64,000 nt of DNA from CAIVAT01 sp037128705 (GTDB lineage: Bacteria; Bacteroidota; Bacteroidia; Bacteroidales; FEN-979), in assembly GCA_037128705.1 (NCBI GenBank), contig JBAXVX010000003.1, positions 124,001 through 188,000 on the forward strand, given 5' to 3'. This document shows, piece by piece, positions 17,029 to 25,221 of the stretch. The notes under the pieces are model-generated. The model saw nothing but the letters and a program-made list of their open reading frames with translations, was not told the origin of the DNA and made no database searches. The position numbers and the translations under genes were made by a program. Numbering within the stretch: the stretch's first letter is position 1; each line of letters begins with the position of its first letter.

Positions 17029-17540
17029 TCCGGAGGATTGCAGTCACCGGCCCGGAGTCGACCGGGAAATCGGTTCTTGCCGAACAACTGGCCAGCCATT
17101 ACCATACGACCTGGGTTCCCGAATATGCACGTGAATACCTTGAAAAACTGGGTGGGCCATACCGTGAAGAGGATATCCTGATGATCGCCAGGGGGCAGCT
17201 GGACAAGGAGACGATACAGCTGAAGTCGGCTCATCAGTTCCTCTTCTGTGATACGGAATTAATTGTTACAAAGATATGGAGTGAGGTTAAATATAACCGT
17301 TGTCATCCCTGGATTCTGGAAGCCATTGAAACGCACCGGTATGATCTTTACCTGCTGTGCGATATCGATCTTCCATGGCAGTATGATCCCCTGCGCGAGC
17401 ATCCCCACAAACGCCGGTACCTGTTCGATTTGTATCACAATGAGTTAATAAACAGAAAGTTTCCTTTTTCAGTGGTTCAGGGTTCCGGTCCCGACCGGCT
17501 TCGCAATGCCTTGAAAACTATTGATAACTTTCCTTTCTAA
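17025..17540 (+). CDS. NadR-like ribosylnicotinamide kinase (P-loop ATPase)
   Basis: A 171-residue protein with a Walker A motif GPESTGKS at residues 9-16 and the NadR C-terminal kinase arrangement (WVPEYAREYLEKLGGPYREED, CDTELIVTKIW, DLYLLCDIDLPWQYDPLREH in segments). It lacks the HTH and NMN-adenylyltransferase domains of full NadR, so it is the kinase module alone: ATP plus nicotinamide riboside to NMN. The start codon overlaps the pnuC stop (ATGA), which supports this start over one 21 bp upstream. Together with pnuC it forms a compact NAD precursor salvage unit. Confidence 0.9.
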   Translation: MIRRIAVTGPESTGKSVLAEQLASHYHTTWVPEYAREYLEKLGGPYREEDILMIARGQLDKETIQLKSAHQFLFCDTELIVTKIWSEVKYNRCHPWILEAIETHRYDLYLLCDIDLPWQYDPLREHPHKRRYLFDLYHNELINRKFPFSVVQGSGPDRLRNALKTIDNFPF

Positions 17541-17587
17541 TTTCAATCCGATTGTTGATATTTGAACCTTGCAAATAGTCTCTCAAC

Positions 17588-18775
17588 GTGAATCGTAAGA
17601 TCAGGGTTCTATTTTTACCAAAATGGTATCCGCACCGGTATGATCCAATGCCCGGATTGTTTATTCAGCGCCAGGCAGAATCGCTTACACCCTTTTGTGA
17701 TGTTGCCGTGATCTACGTTCATCCTGATCGCGATTGCCCGAACAAAAATGAGGCTGAATTCAGTGAAGAAAATGAAGTACGCGTGTTACGGGTTTATTAT
17801 AAAGTATCCGGGCAGGCGAACTCCATCGTTGGCAAGGCGCTGGGCTGGTGGAAGTATTACAGGGCCTACCTGAAAGCCATCCACAGCGTCAGGCAGTTCT
17901 CTCCCGACCTCATTCATGCCCATGTCCTCACCCGCATGGGAGTCATCGCCTGGAAAGTTTGCCGGAAACAACATATTCCCATGGTAATTTCTGAGCATTG
18001 GTCCAGGTATTTTCCGCAAAACAATTCCTACAGGGGTTGGGGAAGAAGGTGGGTAACTTCGTACATTGTAAAAAAGGCTTCCCTGGTCATCGCGGTATCT
18101 GAGCCCCTGAAAACGGCCATGCAGCAATGCCACCTGAACAATGCAAATTTCCAGGTCATTCCCAATGTGGTTGATTCTGCAGTTTTTAAACCTCAGTTAA
18201 CAGCCGGAAAAAAACCGATTAAAACCTTTGCCCATATCTCCTGTTTCGAAGATAAATCAAAGAATATTTCCGGATTTCTCGAGGCCATTCATGATCTTTC
18301 AAAGAGCCGCGACGATTTCCAATGCCTGCTGGTGGGAGAGGGCCCCGATTGGGATTCGATGAAAGCCTATGCCGGAGCCCTTGGAATAATTGATACATTT
18401 GCATGTTTTACAGGAATGAAGACCGGGACCGATATTGCAGGGATCATGGGTGATGCGGATTTTACAGTTGTATCCAGTCATTATGAAACTTTTGGCACCG
18501 TGGTGATCGAAAGCCTGTATTGCGGAACCCCGGTCGTTTCGACCAGTGTGGGGATCGCACCGGCTGTTATCACAGGGAAAAACGGGTACCTGGTTCCTCC
18601 GGACGATAAAAACGCCATGATTCGCGCCTTAAACGAAATGCTTGATCACTGCCGTACCTTTGACAGAGCGGCCATTCATGCTGAAATATCAAACAGGTTT
18701 GATAAGGAAACGATCGGCCGGCAACTTGCCGATCAATACAAGGCATTGATTCCTGAACAAAGTTTAATACAATAA
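17588..18775 (+). CDS. Glycosyltransferase family 4
   Basis: A 395-residue GT-B fold glycosyltransferase starting at a GTG codon. The N-terminal half has FLPKWYPHRYDPMPGLFIQ and HAHVLTRMGVIAW. The C-terminal half has the GT4 donor-binding signature around SSHYETFGTVVIESLYCGTP with the ExxxxxxE glutamates, then VVSTSVGIAPAVI. It transfers an activated sugar to a lipid-linked or polysaccharide acceptor in the cytoplasm. It is followed by a formyltransferase fusion and a flippase on the same strand with gaps of 10 bp or less, so the three genes form a small surface-glycan unit. Confidence 0.93.
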   Translation: MNRKIRVLFLPKWYPHRYDPMPGLFIQRQAESLTPFCDVAVIYVHPDRDCPNKNEAEFSEENEVRVLRVYYKVSGQANSIVGKALGWWKYYRAYLKAIHSVRQFSPDLIHAHVLTRMGVIAWKVCRKQHIPMVISEHWSRYFPQNNSYRGWGRRWVTSYIVKKASLVIAVSEPLKTAMQQCHLNNANFQVIPNVVDSAVFKPQLTAGKKPIKTFAHISCFEDKSKNISGFLEAIHDLSKSRDDFQCLLVGEGPDWDSMKAYAGALGIIDTFACFTGMKTGTDIAGIMGDADFTVVSSHYETFGTVVIESLYCGTPVVSTSVGIAPAVITGKNGYLVPPDDKNAMIRALNEMLDHCRTFDRAAIHAEISNRFDKETIGRQLADQYKALIPEQSLIQ

Positions 18776-18785
18776 TTTTTCCTTG

Positions 18786-20495
18786 ATGGCACCGGAATCC
18801 AAAGAAAAACAAGTACCTCCCCTGCGTTTTGCAGTCATGTGTAACGGAACGGTGTTTCAGCAATGGCAGGCCGATGCCTTGAAGCAGTTGAAAGCCAGCG
18901 GTCATGAACTGGTCCTGCTGATCAGGGATGTGCGGAGCGACCGGGAAATCAGGACCGGAAAGCGGAAGCGACCCAGCAGGTGGCGAACCGGTCTCTTTCA
19001 TTATTTTGAGAAACGGCACTTTACCCCCGCAGCAAAAAACAGGGTCAATCTCGCATCTGATCTCGAAGGAATTGACAGCCTGCCATGTACCGTAGAACCA
19101 CAGGGATATTCGGAATATTTTCAAATTGCAGAGGTTGAAGCGATCCGCACCTACGACCTCGACTTCATCCTGCGCTTCGCTTTTAACATTGTCAGGGGTG
19201 ATATCCTGAATGTAGCACGTTTTGGGGTATGGTCATTTCACCACGATGATGAATTGAAATATCGCGGCGGTCCCGCTGGTTTCTGGGAGATCTTTCGCGG
19301 AGATCCGGTGAGTGGCGCCTTATTGCAGCGCCTGACCGAGAAACTTGACGGGGGTACCATTCTGAAAAAGGGGTACCTTAAAACCATCCTGCACTCTTAC
19401 AAGGGAAATCTGGAGCAACTGTTGTCGGGTACCTCCTCCTGGCCGGCTCAGGTCGCCAATGAAATTTTGATCTATCCGGATGATTTTAACACGGCCAGCG
19501 AAACCCAGGCTCCAATTTATAAGGTTCCCGGTAATTTTTCGCTGATCCGCTTCCTTTTCATCCTGTTAAAAAACAGAATTAAATTTTATTACAAAGAGTT
19601 GGTGGCTGCAGAGGTGTGGAACGTGGGCCTGATCAAGAAACCCATTCATGAAGTAGCTTTGGGAGATGGCCAATTGAAAAAATCGGATATTACCTGGCTC
19701 CGGCAATTTGCCAATACCAAATACCTGGCCGACCCCTCCGGTTTCCTGGAGAACGGAAAGCTTCATATCATGGCAGAGGACTACAACTACCGGTGGCAGA
19801 AAGCCAATATTTCAGAGATCATATGGGATATCAAACGCAACAGCTTCTCAGTCCCAATCAGGATCATTGAAGGGGATAAGCACCTTTCCTATCCCTTCAT
19901 TGTTGAACATGACAATAATGTCTATTGCGTCCCGGAGTCGTTCCGCTCGGCAAACATAACCCTGTACCGTCGCAATTATTCGGAAGAGGCCTTTATTGAA
20001 GAAAAGATGTTGCTGGATAAGGTGGAGGCTGTCGATCCGACCCTGTTTTTGTATGAAGGGACCTGGTGGTTGTTTTTTACCATTAAAAAATATTCAACCA
20101 CCCATTTGTATGTCTATTATTCAAAAGATCTGAAAGGGACCTATGAACCACACCGCCGCAACCCGGTGAAGATTGACATTTGTTCGGCACGCCCGGCCGG
20201 AACACCGTTTATTAGCGGGGGGATCCTTTACCGGCCGGCCCAGGATTGTTCAGTTACCTATGGAGGCCGGGTGGTGATCAATCAGGTGCTGAACCTGACA
20301 AAGGACGAGTTTAAGGAGAAAGTGGTCAGGATCATCGATTCAGTGCCGGGAAGTCCGTTCGATGATGGCTTGCATACCATTTCGAGTGTAGGGAATTATA
20401 CCCTGATCGATGGCAAACGGTACCGGATTAACCGCTTTTTCTTTATGAGCCAACTCCGGGAGAAGTTGAATAAAGAGTACCCGGCAAATGTTTAA
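18786..20495 (+). CDS. Formyltransferase fused to a GINT1-like five-bladed beta-propeller
   Basis: A 569-residue protein. Residues about 15-230 are a formyl_trans_N domain related to methionyl-tRNA formyltransferase. Counting from the ATG used here, it keeps the catalytic triad Asn133 (FAFN), His152 or His153 (SFHHDDELKYRG) and Asp188 (KLDGGTIL). Residues about 290-560 match the beta-propeller found at the N-terminus of plant glucosamine inositolphosphorylceramide transferase (GINT1) and in bacterial sugar-modifying proteins, with repeated D-P-(S/T)-x-F and W-x-L-F-F-T strands. The pairing suggests N-formylation of an amino sugar, using formyl-tetrahydrofolate, on a glycan built by the neighbouring GT4 and exported by the flippase; this is inference. 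The ATG at 18786 is preferred to the TTG one codon earlier. It overlaps the next gene by 8 bp. Confidence 0.8.
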   Translation: MAPESKEKQVPPLRFAVMCNGTVFQQWQADALKQLKASGHELVLLIRDVRSDREIRTGKRKRPSRWRTGLFHYFEKRHFTPAAKNRVNLASDLEGIDSLPCTVEPQGYSEYFQIAEVEAIRTYDLDFILRFAFNIVRGDILNVARFGVWSFHHDDELKYRGGPAGFWEIFRGDPVSGALLQRLTEKLDGGTILKKGYLKTILHSYKGNLEQLLSGTSSWPAQVANEILIYPDDFNTASETQAPIYKVPGNFSLIRFLFILLKNRIKFYYKELVAAEVWNVGLIKKPIHEVALGDGQLKKSDITWLRQFANTKYLADPSGFLENGKLHIMAEDYNYRWQKANISEIIWDIKRNSFSVPIRIIEGDKHLSYPFIVEHDNNVYCVPESFRSANITLYRRNYSEEAFIEEKMLLDKVEAVDPTLFLYEGTWWLFFTIKKYSTTHLYVYYSKDLKGTYEPHRRNPVKIDICSARPAGTPFISGGILYRPAQDCSVTYGGRVVINQVLNLTKDEFKEKVVRIIDSVPGSPFDDGLHTISSVGNYTLIDGKRYRINRFFFMSQLREKLNKEYPANV

Positions 20496-21783
20496 AAAAA
20501 TTCTTGGGACCATCGGAACCCGAATGATCAATGCGATCCTGGCCTTCGTGATGTGGACATTGAATGCCAATTATCTGGGTCCGGAACAGGTTGGTACCAT
20601 CTTCCTTATCATCTTTTCCGTCACCATCATCCAGCTCTTCATCAACTTTGTCGGCGGTTCGGCCCTTGTCTACCTGACACCCCGCACCGGCATCTATAAA
20701 TTATTCCTGCCGGCTTACCTGTGGACATTTATCGTCACCATCCTGAGCGCGATTGTGCTCAGTTTTATCGCCGGATTATTCCCGGTAATTGAGATCATTC
20801 CTAAGGGCTATTTCTGGGAGGTGTTATTCCTGGCGCTGGTCATGTCCTTTGCCTCGGTCAATTTCATGCTTCTCTTAGGCCTGGAAAAGGTAAAAACATA
20901 TAATTTTATCAACCTGGCACAAATTATCGTTCAGTTTATGATCCTGCTGTTGTGTCTTTTTGGCATGAAGTTTTTTGAAGTCATGGCCTACTATTGGGCA
21001 ATTTTCATCTCCTATTGCCTGGCATTCGTCGTCAGCCTGGTCATGCTGTGGCCCTCATTTACAAAGGTGCCGCTTACCAACATGAAATCACTGATGAGAG
21101 AAATTCTGCGGTTCGGGAGCTATGTACAGGTGGCCAATATTTTCCAGACTCTGAACTACCGCCTCAGCCTGAAATTTGTCGATTTCTTCTCGGGCCGGGC
21201 GGCTGTGGGGATTTTATCGATCGGAATAACGTTGTCTGAAGGGCTCTGGCTGATCAGCCGGAGTATAGCGATGGTCCAGTATTCCCGTCTTTCAAATGAA
21301 ATGAATTACGACTATTCGGTGCGCCTGACCCTGACCTTTGCAAAGATCACCTGGGTGTTGACCGGTGCCGCCATGCTGGTGTTGCTTGCCATTCCCAATT
21401 TCGTTTTCACCGCTGTTTTTTCAGCCAAATTCGGCGATGTGAAAATGGTGATTGCCTCTTTGGCGATAGGAATCGTCACCCTGAGCGTATCCATGATATT
21501 CAGCGGTTTTTTCTCCAGCATCAACAAACCATACCACAATACCGTCAGTTCGGCGATCGGACTGATCTTTACCATTGTATTCGGTTTGCTTTTAATCCCG
21601 AAATTCGGGATCATCGGAGCCGGCATAGCCGCCACCTTTTCCTATACCTTTGCCACCCTCTACCAGTTCATTATTTTTTCACGGATGACCAAACTCCGTC
21701 TTCGTGACTTTCTCATAACCAGAACCGAGGTCAGGCTGCTTTATGGAGAATTCAAAAAATTGCCAATAACCAATGACCAATGA
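20488..21783 (+). CDS. Oligosaccharide flippase (Wzx/MATE-like polysaccharide biosynthesis protein)
   Basis: A 431-residue integral membrane protein with about twelve helices, an N-terminal MFKKILGTIGTRMINAILAF segment and repeated hydrophobic pairs, as in the Polysacc_synt/MurJ-like superfamily. It would flip a lipid-linked glycan to the periplasmic face. It overlaps the formyltransferase gene by 8 bp. The last residues (PITNDQ) and the stop codon TGA are encoded by a CCAATAA/CCAATGA heptamer array, so the C-terminus was probably remodelled by that array. Homologues would show whether the original stop lay elsewhere. Confidence 0.9.
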   Translation: MFKKILGTIGTRMINAILAFVMWTLNANYLGPEQVGTIFLIIFSVTIIQLFINFVGGSALVYLTPRTGIYKLFLPAYLWTFIVTILSAIVLSFIAGLFPVIEIIPKGYFWEVLFLALVMSFASVNFMLLLGLEKVKTYNFINLAQIIVQFMILLLCLFGMKFFEVMAYYWAIFISYCLAFVVSLVMLWPSFTKVPLTNMKSLMREILRFGSYVQVANIFQTLNYRLSLKFVDFFSGRAAVGILSIGITLSEGLWLISRSIAMVQYSRLSNEMNYDYSVRLTLTFAKITWVLTGAAMLVLLAIPNFVFTAVFSAKFGDVKMVIASLAIGIVTLSVSMIFSGFFSSINKPYHNTVSSAIGLIFTIVFGLLLIPKFGIIGAGIAATFSYTFATLYQFIIFSRMTKLRLRDFLITRTEVRLLYGEFKKLPITNDQ

Positions 21784-21790
21784 CCAATGA
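21763..21790. repeat. Heptamer array, four CCAATRA units at the flippase stop codon
   Basis: Units CCAATAA, CCAATGA, CCAATGA, CCAATGA. The third unit supplies the flippase stop codon TGA (21781-21783). A short T run and a second, GTCACGY array follow before the convergent gene. Confidence 0.9.
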
Positions 21791-21802
21791 CCATTTTTTT
21801 TT

Positions 21803-21858
21803 GTCACGCGTCACGTGTCACGCGTCACGTGTCACGCGTCACGTGTCACGCGTCACGA
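21803..21858. repeat. Heptamer array, eight GTCACGC/GTCACGT units
   Basis: Eight units with C and T variants strictly alternating, ending in GTCACGA. It ends 2 bp before the stop codon of the minus-strand gene at 21861. With the adjacent CCAATGA array it fills the whole gap between two convergent genes. The alternation creates repeated CACGTG and ACGCGT palindromes. Confidence 0.92.
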
Positions 21859-21860
21859 TT

Positions 21861-22640
21861 TTACTCCCCTTTAAACACCGGCTTCCTTTTCTCATAGAAG
21901 GCCCTGATTCCCTCAAGGTAATCATTGCTTGTTCCTGCAATGCGCCGGAGCATGTCGATGTGCTCAAAGGTCTGGGGCGTCATCGGAAGGGCATTTCCTA
22001 AAATGTTCAGTTGCTCCTTGATTACCTGGATGCTGAGCGGGGAATTGGCAATGATCTTATTGGCCAGTTTGATGGTGAATTCCTCCAACTCCCCTGCATC
22101 GACCAGGTGGTTGAGTATCCCGAGTCCATGGGCTTTTTCAGCAGAAATGGGTTCGGCTGTGAAAAACATCTCCTTTACGATGTGAGATCCTATGATATCA
22201 AGAAACTGCAGGATCCCGGAGGTATTGTAGGGTACACCGATTTTTGCCGGCGTGATCGCCAGGCAGGTGTCTTTGGTCCCGATCACCAGGTCGCATACAA
22301 AGGCAATGTTGCAGGCTCCGCCCCAGATGCTCCCTTCGGCCATGGCAATGACCGGTGCCGGGATGGACTGTATTGAACGGATCACCTTCTGTAAAGGGTT
22401 ATCATAGGCCAGGGGATCGCTGCCATCACGGGAAAGCTCATCAATAAAAAATCCGGATGACCAGACTTTCATGCCTTTATTGGCCCGGATGATGATCACA
22501 CGGGCTTTCTCCTCCCTGAGCGATTTCAATGCCTGGATCAGTTCAGTAAGCAGTTCAATGCTTAATGCATTCCTCTTGGCGTCATGATTCAGGGTAATCC
22601 ACCCGATCTGATCTTTCAGTTCTTTCAGTACCAGTGCCAT
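21861..22640 (-). CDS. scpB: Methylmalonyl-CoA decarboxylase (crotonase superfamily)
   Basis: A 259-residue crotonase-fold protein that follows the E. coli ScpB/YgfG pattern closely along its length: KRNALS, the SSGFFIDEL segment in place of the usual FSAGAD oxyanion loop, DPLAYDNPL, the second oxyanion segment AEGSIWGGA, TPAKIGVPYNTSGI, and the C-terminal FEHIDMLRR...YLEGIRAFYEKRKP. ScpB decarboxylates methylmalonyl-CoA to propionyl-CoA. Bacteroidota making propionate by the succinate pathway carry such enzymes, although the membrane-bound decarboxylase is also common, so its role here is inferred. It converges on the flippase gene across two repeat arrays. Confidence 0.85.
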   Translation of the reverse strand: MALVLKELKDQIGWITLNHDAKRNALSIELLTELIQALKSLREEKARVIIIRANKGMKVWSSGFFIDELSRDGSDPLAYDNPLQKVIRSIQSIPAPVIAMAEGSIWGGACNIAFVCDLVIGTKDTCLAITPAKIGVPYNTSGILQFLDIIGSHIVKEMFFTAEPISAEKAHGLGILNHLVDAGELEEFTIKLANKIIANSPLSIQVIKEQLNILGNALPMTPQTFEHIDMLRRIAGTSNDYLEGIRAFYEKRKPVFKGE

Positions 22641-22752
22641 ATTTTTTTACGTTAAATGTTTATGTGTGACAAAGTAACGAATTTCCCTGTGAATGTGAAT
22701 AACTTAATGGTAAATATATTTTGATTAATACAGTGCTGACAGGCCTTTCCTG

Positions 22753-22760
22753 TATCTTTG
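22753..22760 (+). promoter_or_regulatory. -7 box TATCTTTG for parE
   Basis: TATCTTTG matches TAnnTTTG, 23 bp upstream of the parE ATG at 22784. No TTTG box lies at the ideal distance. Confidence 0.5.
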
Positions 22761-22783
22761 CCCGTTCATAAGAAAGTGTTGGA

Positions 22784-24640
22784 ATGGCAGACGAAGTAAT
22801 CTATTCTGAAGACAGTATCAGATCGCTGGAGTGGAGTGAGCACATCCGTCTCCGCCCGGGGATGTACATTGGTAAACTGGGGGACGGATCATCGCCGGAT
22901 GATGGTATTTATGTGATGATCAAGGAAATCCTTGACAATTCCATTGATGAATTTGTGATGGGATACGGAAAGACCATTGAGGTCACCATCAAGGATCAGC
23001 TTGTGTGTGTGCGTGATTATGGCCGGGGAATTCCCCTGGGTAAAGTGGTGGAGTGTGTTTCAAAGATCAACACCGGGGCCAAATACGATTCCAAGGTCTT
23101 TAAAAAAGCGGTCGGATTGAACGGGGTGGGCTCCAAGGCGGTCAATGCCCTGTCATCCCTTTTCAAAGCGCAGGCGATCCGCGAAAGCAGGACCCATATC
23201 GTTGAATTTCACCAGGGCAACCTTGTCCAGGACGAACCCGAGAAGGCCCTTGAGCTTCGCACCGGTACCATCATTACCTTCATGCCCGATGAGGAAATTT
23301 TCGGAAAGTATCACTACATTCCCGAATATGTGCAGAAGATGTTGTGGAACTATGTTTTCCTCAACAACGGGCTCACGATCATTTTCAACGGGGAGCGTTT
23401 CCATGCGCAAAACGGGTTGCTCGACCTGCTCAACAGTTACATTGACACCCCAAACCTGTACCCGATCATTCACCTGCGCGACGGTGATTTTGAATGTGCC
23501 TTTTCTCATTGTGAAATGTACGGCGAAGAGTATTATACCTTCGTCAACGGACAGCATACCACCCAGGGAGGCACGCACCTTGCGGCCTTTCGAGAAGCCA
23601 TGGTGAAAACAATCAGGGAGTTTTATAAGAAAGATTTCGACACCAATGATATCAAGGCATCGCTGATCGCAGCATTGAGCATCAAAGTCCAGGATCCTGT
23701 TTTTGAATCACAGACCAAGACCAAACTGGGCTCGGTTCACATCGAACCCGATGGCATCACCATCCGCAATTACATCATGGATATTGTCAAGAAGCAGCTT
23801 GACAATTACCTTCATATGAACCCCGATACGGCGGAAGCCCTGTTGCGGAAGATCATGCAAAGTGAGAAGGAGCGGAAGGAATGGGCCAACATCAAAAAGA
23901 TCGCCAAGGAGAGTGTGAAAAAGGTCAGCCTCCACAATAAAAAACTTCGCGACTGCCGTATACACTATAACAACCATGATGACAGGCGCTACGAATCCAC
24001 GATCTTTATTACCGAAGGCGATTCAGCCAGCGGATCCATCACCAAGGCCCGGGATGTGAATACCCAGGCTGTTTTCAGCTTAAAAGGAAAACCGTTGAAC
24101 TGTTTTGGATTGAGCAAGCGCGTCGTGTACGAAAATGAGGAGTTTAACCTGCTGCAATCCGCGCTGAATGTAGAGGAGGGACTCGAAAACCTGCGTTATA
24201 ATTATGTGGTTGTTGCCACGGATGCCGATGTGGATGGCATGCATATCCGGTTGCTGCTGCTCACTTTTTTCCTGCAGTTTTATCCCGACCTGGTTAGGAA
24301 CGGCCATCTCTATATCCTCCAGACCCCGTTATTCAGGGTGAGAAACAAGCAGAAAACCATCTACTGTTATTCAACCCAGGAAAAACTGGCTGCCATGGAT
24401 AAACTGGGTGTAAATCCCGAAATTACCCGGTTCAAAGGTTTGGGTGAGATTTCCCCTGATGAGTTCAAGTACTTTATTGCCAAAGATATCCGCCTCGACC
24501 CGGTGATCCTTACCAGGGAATCGGCTGTGCTGGATGTGCTGACCTTTTATATGGGGAAGAACACGCCTGAACGCCAGAATTTCATCATTGACAACCTGAA
24601 GGTGGAGGCCGATATTCTCGAGGAATCAGTTCTGGCCTGA
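22784..24640 (+). CDS. parE: DNA topoisomerase IV subunit B (type IIA topoisomerase)
   Basis: A 618-residue GyrB/ParE-type protein. The GHKL ATPase domain shows EILDNSIDEF, DYGRGIPLGK and NGVGSKAVNALS. The transducer domain follows. The TOPRIM domain has EGDSASGS (about 411-418) and DADVDGMHIR (about 480). The short length and the sequence style (PLNCFGLSKRVVYENEE) fit the Bacteroidota topoisomerase IV B subunit rather than gyrase B. The enzyme decatenates daughter chromosomes using ATP. In many Bacteroidota parC follows directly; here the next gene is a convergent HD-domain gene 2 bp away, so the A subunit is elsewhere. Confidence 0.9.
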   Translation: MADEVIYSEDSIRSLEWSEHIRLRPGMYIGKLGDGSSPDDGIYVMIKEILDNSIDEFVMGYGKTIEVTIKDQLVCVRDYGRGIPLGKVVECVSKINTGAKYDSKVFKKAVGLNGVGSKAVNALSSLFKAQAIRESRTHIVEFHQGNLVQDEPEKALELRTGTIITFMPDEEIFGKYHYIPEYVQKMLWNYVFLNNGLTIIFNGERFHAQNGLLDLLNSYIDTPNLYPIIHLRDGDFECAFSHCEMYGEEYYTFVNGQHTTQGGTHLAAFREAMVKTIREFYKKDFDTNDIKASLIAALSIKVQDPVFESQTKTKLGSVHIEPDGITIRNYIMDIVKKQLDNYLHMNPDTAEALLRKIMQSEKERKEWANIKKIAKESVKKVSLHNKKLRDCRIHYNNHDDRRYESTIFITEGDSASGSITKARDVNTQAVFSLKGKPLNCFGLSKRVVYENEEFNLLQSALNVEEGLENLRYNYVVVATDADVDGMHIRLLLLTFFLQFYPDLVRNGHLYILQTPLFRVRNKQKTIYCYSTQEKLAAMDKLGVNPEITRFKGLGEISPDEFKYFIAKDIRLDPVILTRESAVLDVLTFYMGKNTPERQNFIIDNLKVEADILEESVLA

Positions 24641-24642
24641 GC

Positions 24643-25221
24643 TTAATCCTGCCGTTTCAACGGCCATATTGTTGGAGAAAATTTCATGTTCGTTTCACGG
24701 CGCCTGATCAGATCCTGCAATTCAAAGAGCATATCCTGGTTCACCTTCTCTGCCATGGGAAGTACCCACTTTTTCGTGTCGCCAATCATGTTTTTTATGT
24801 ACTCCTTGTCAAAAATATCGGGATGGAGGTCGGTAAGATTGCTGATACGGTCTGCACATTTCAGCACTTTTGCATTGTCTGACCCTTCAACCAGGATCCT
24901 TTTCAGGAATTCTTCCTTGGTTTCAGGTTTTCGCCGGGTTACCTCCAGTACCAGTTCCAGCACCTGCTGACCATCTTTATCGATCGACCTGATTTCATCG
25001 TAGGAGGTGCATTTCACATCCTCGATCAGGTCATGGATTACGGATGATTTAAGCAATACGGCGTCCATATAATGGTAGTCGATCAAAATGGCAAGTGTGG
25101 CAAAGGCATGCCTGAACTGGTTCCCGCCAACATACCGCTTTACCCCGCGCAAAGCAGTGGCCTTCTGTAAATAGGGAGCAATGACCATTCCGGCAAGAAT
25201 GTCTTTTTCAAAATTTTCCAT
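24643..25221 (-). CDS. Small HD-domain protein related to the SpoT/Mesh1 (p)ppGpp hydrolase domain
   Basis: A 192-residue cytoplasmic protein starting at the ATG at 25221 (MENFEKDILAG). The metal-binding pattern resembles the RelA/SpoT HD hydrolase: His38 in RHAFATL, His63-Asp64 in HDLIED, and a later Asp in KCADRISNLTDL. It lacks synthetase and TGS domains. It may hydrolyse (p)ppGpp or a related nucleotide, but other HD substrates are possible. Its start overlaps the end of the NAD(P)HX repair gene by 14 bp on the same strand, so the two are co-translated. Confidence 0.75.
   Translation of the reverse strand: MENFEKDILAGMVIAPYLQKATALRGVKRYVGGNQFRHAFATLAILIDYHYMDAVLLKSSVIHDLIEDVKCTSYDEIRSIDKDGQQVLELVLEVTRRKPETKEEFLKRILVEGSDNAKVLKCADRISNLTDLHPDIFDKEYIKNMIGDTKKWVLPMAEKVNQDMLFELQDLIRRRETNMKFSPTIWPLKRQD

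Noticed and set aside
21780..22001. Short plus-strand frame after the flippase
   Set aside because: Begins in CCAATGA and GTCACGY repeats and then runs antisense to the methylmalonyl-CoA decarboxylase gene.
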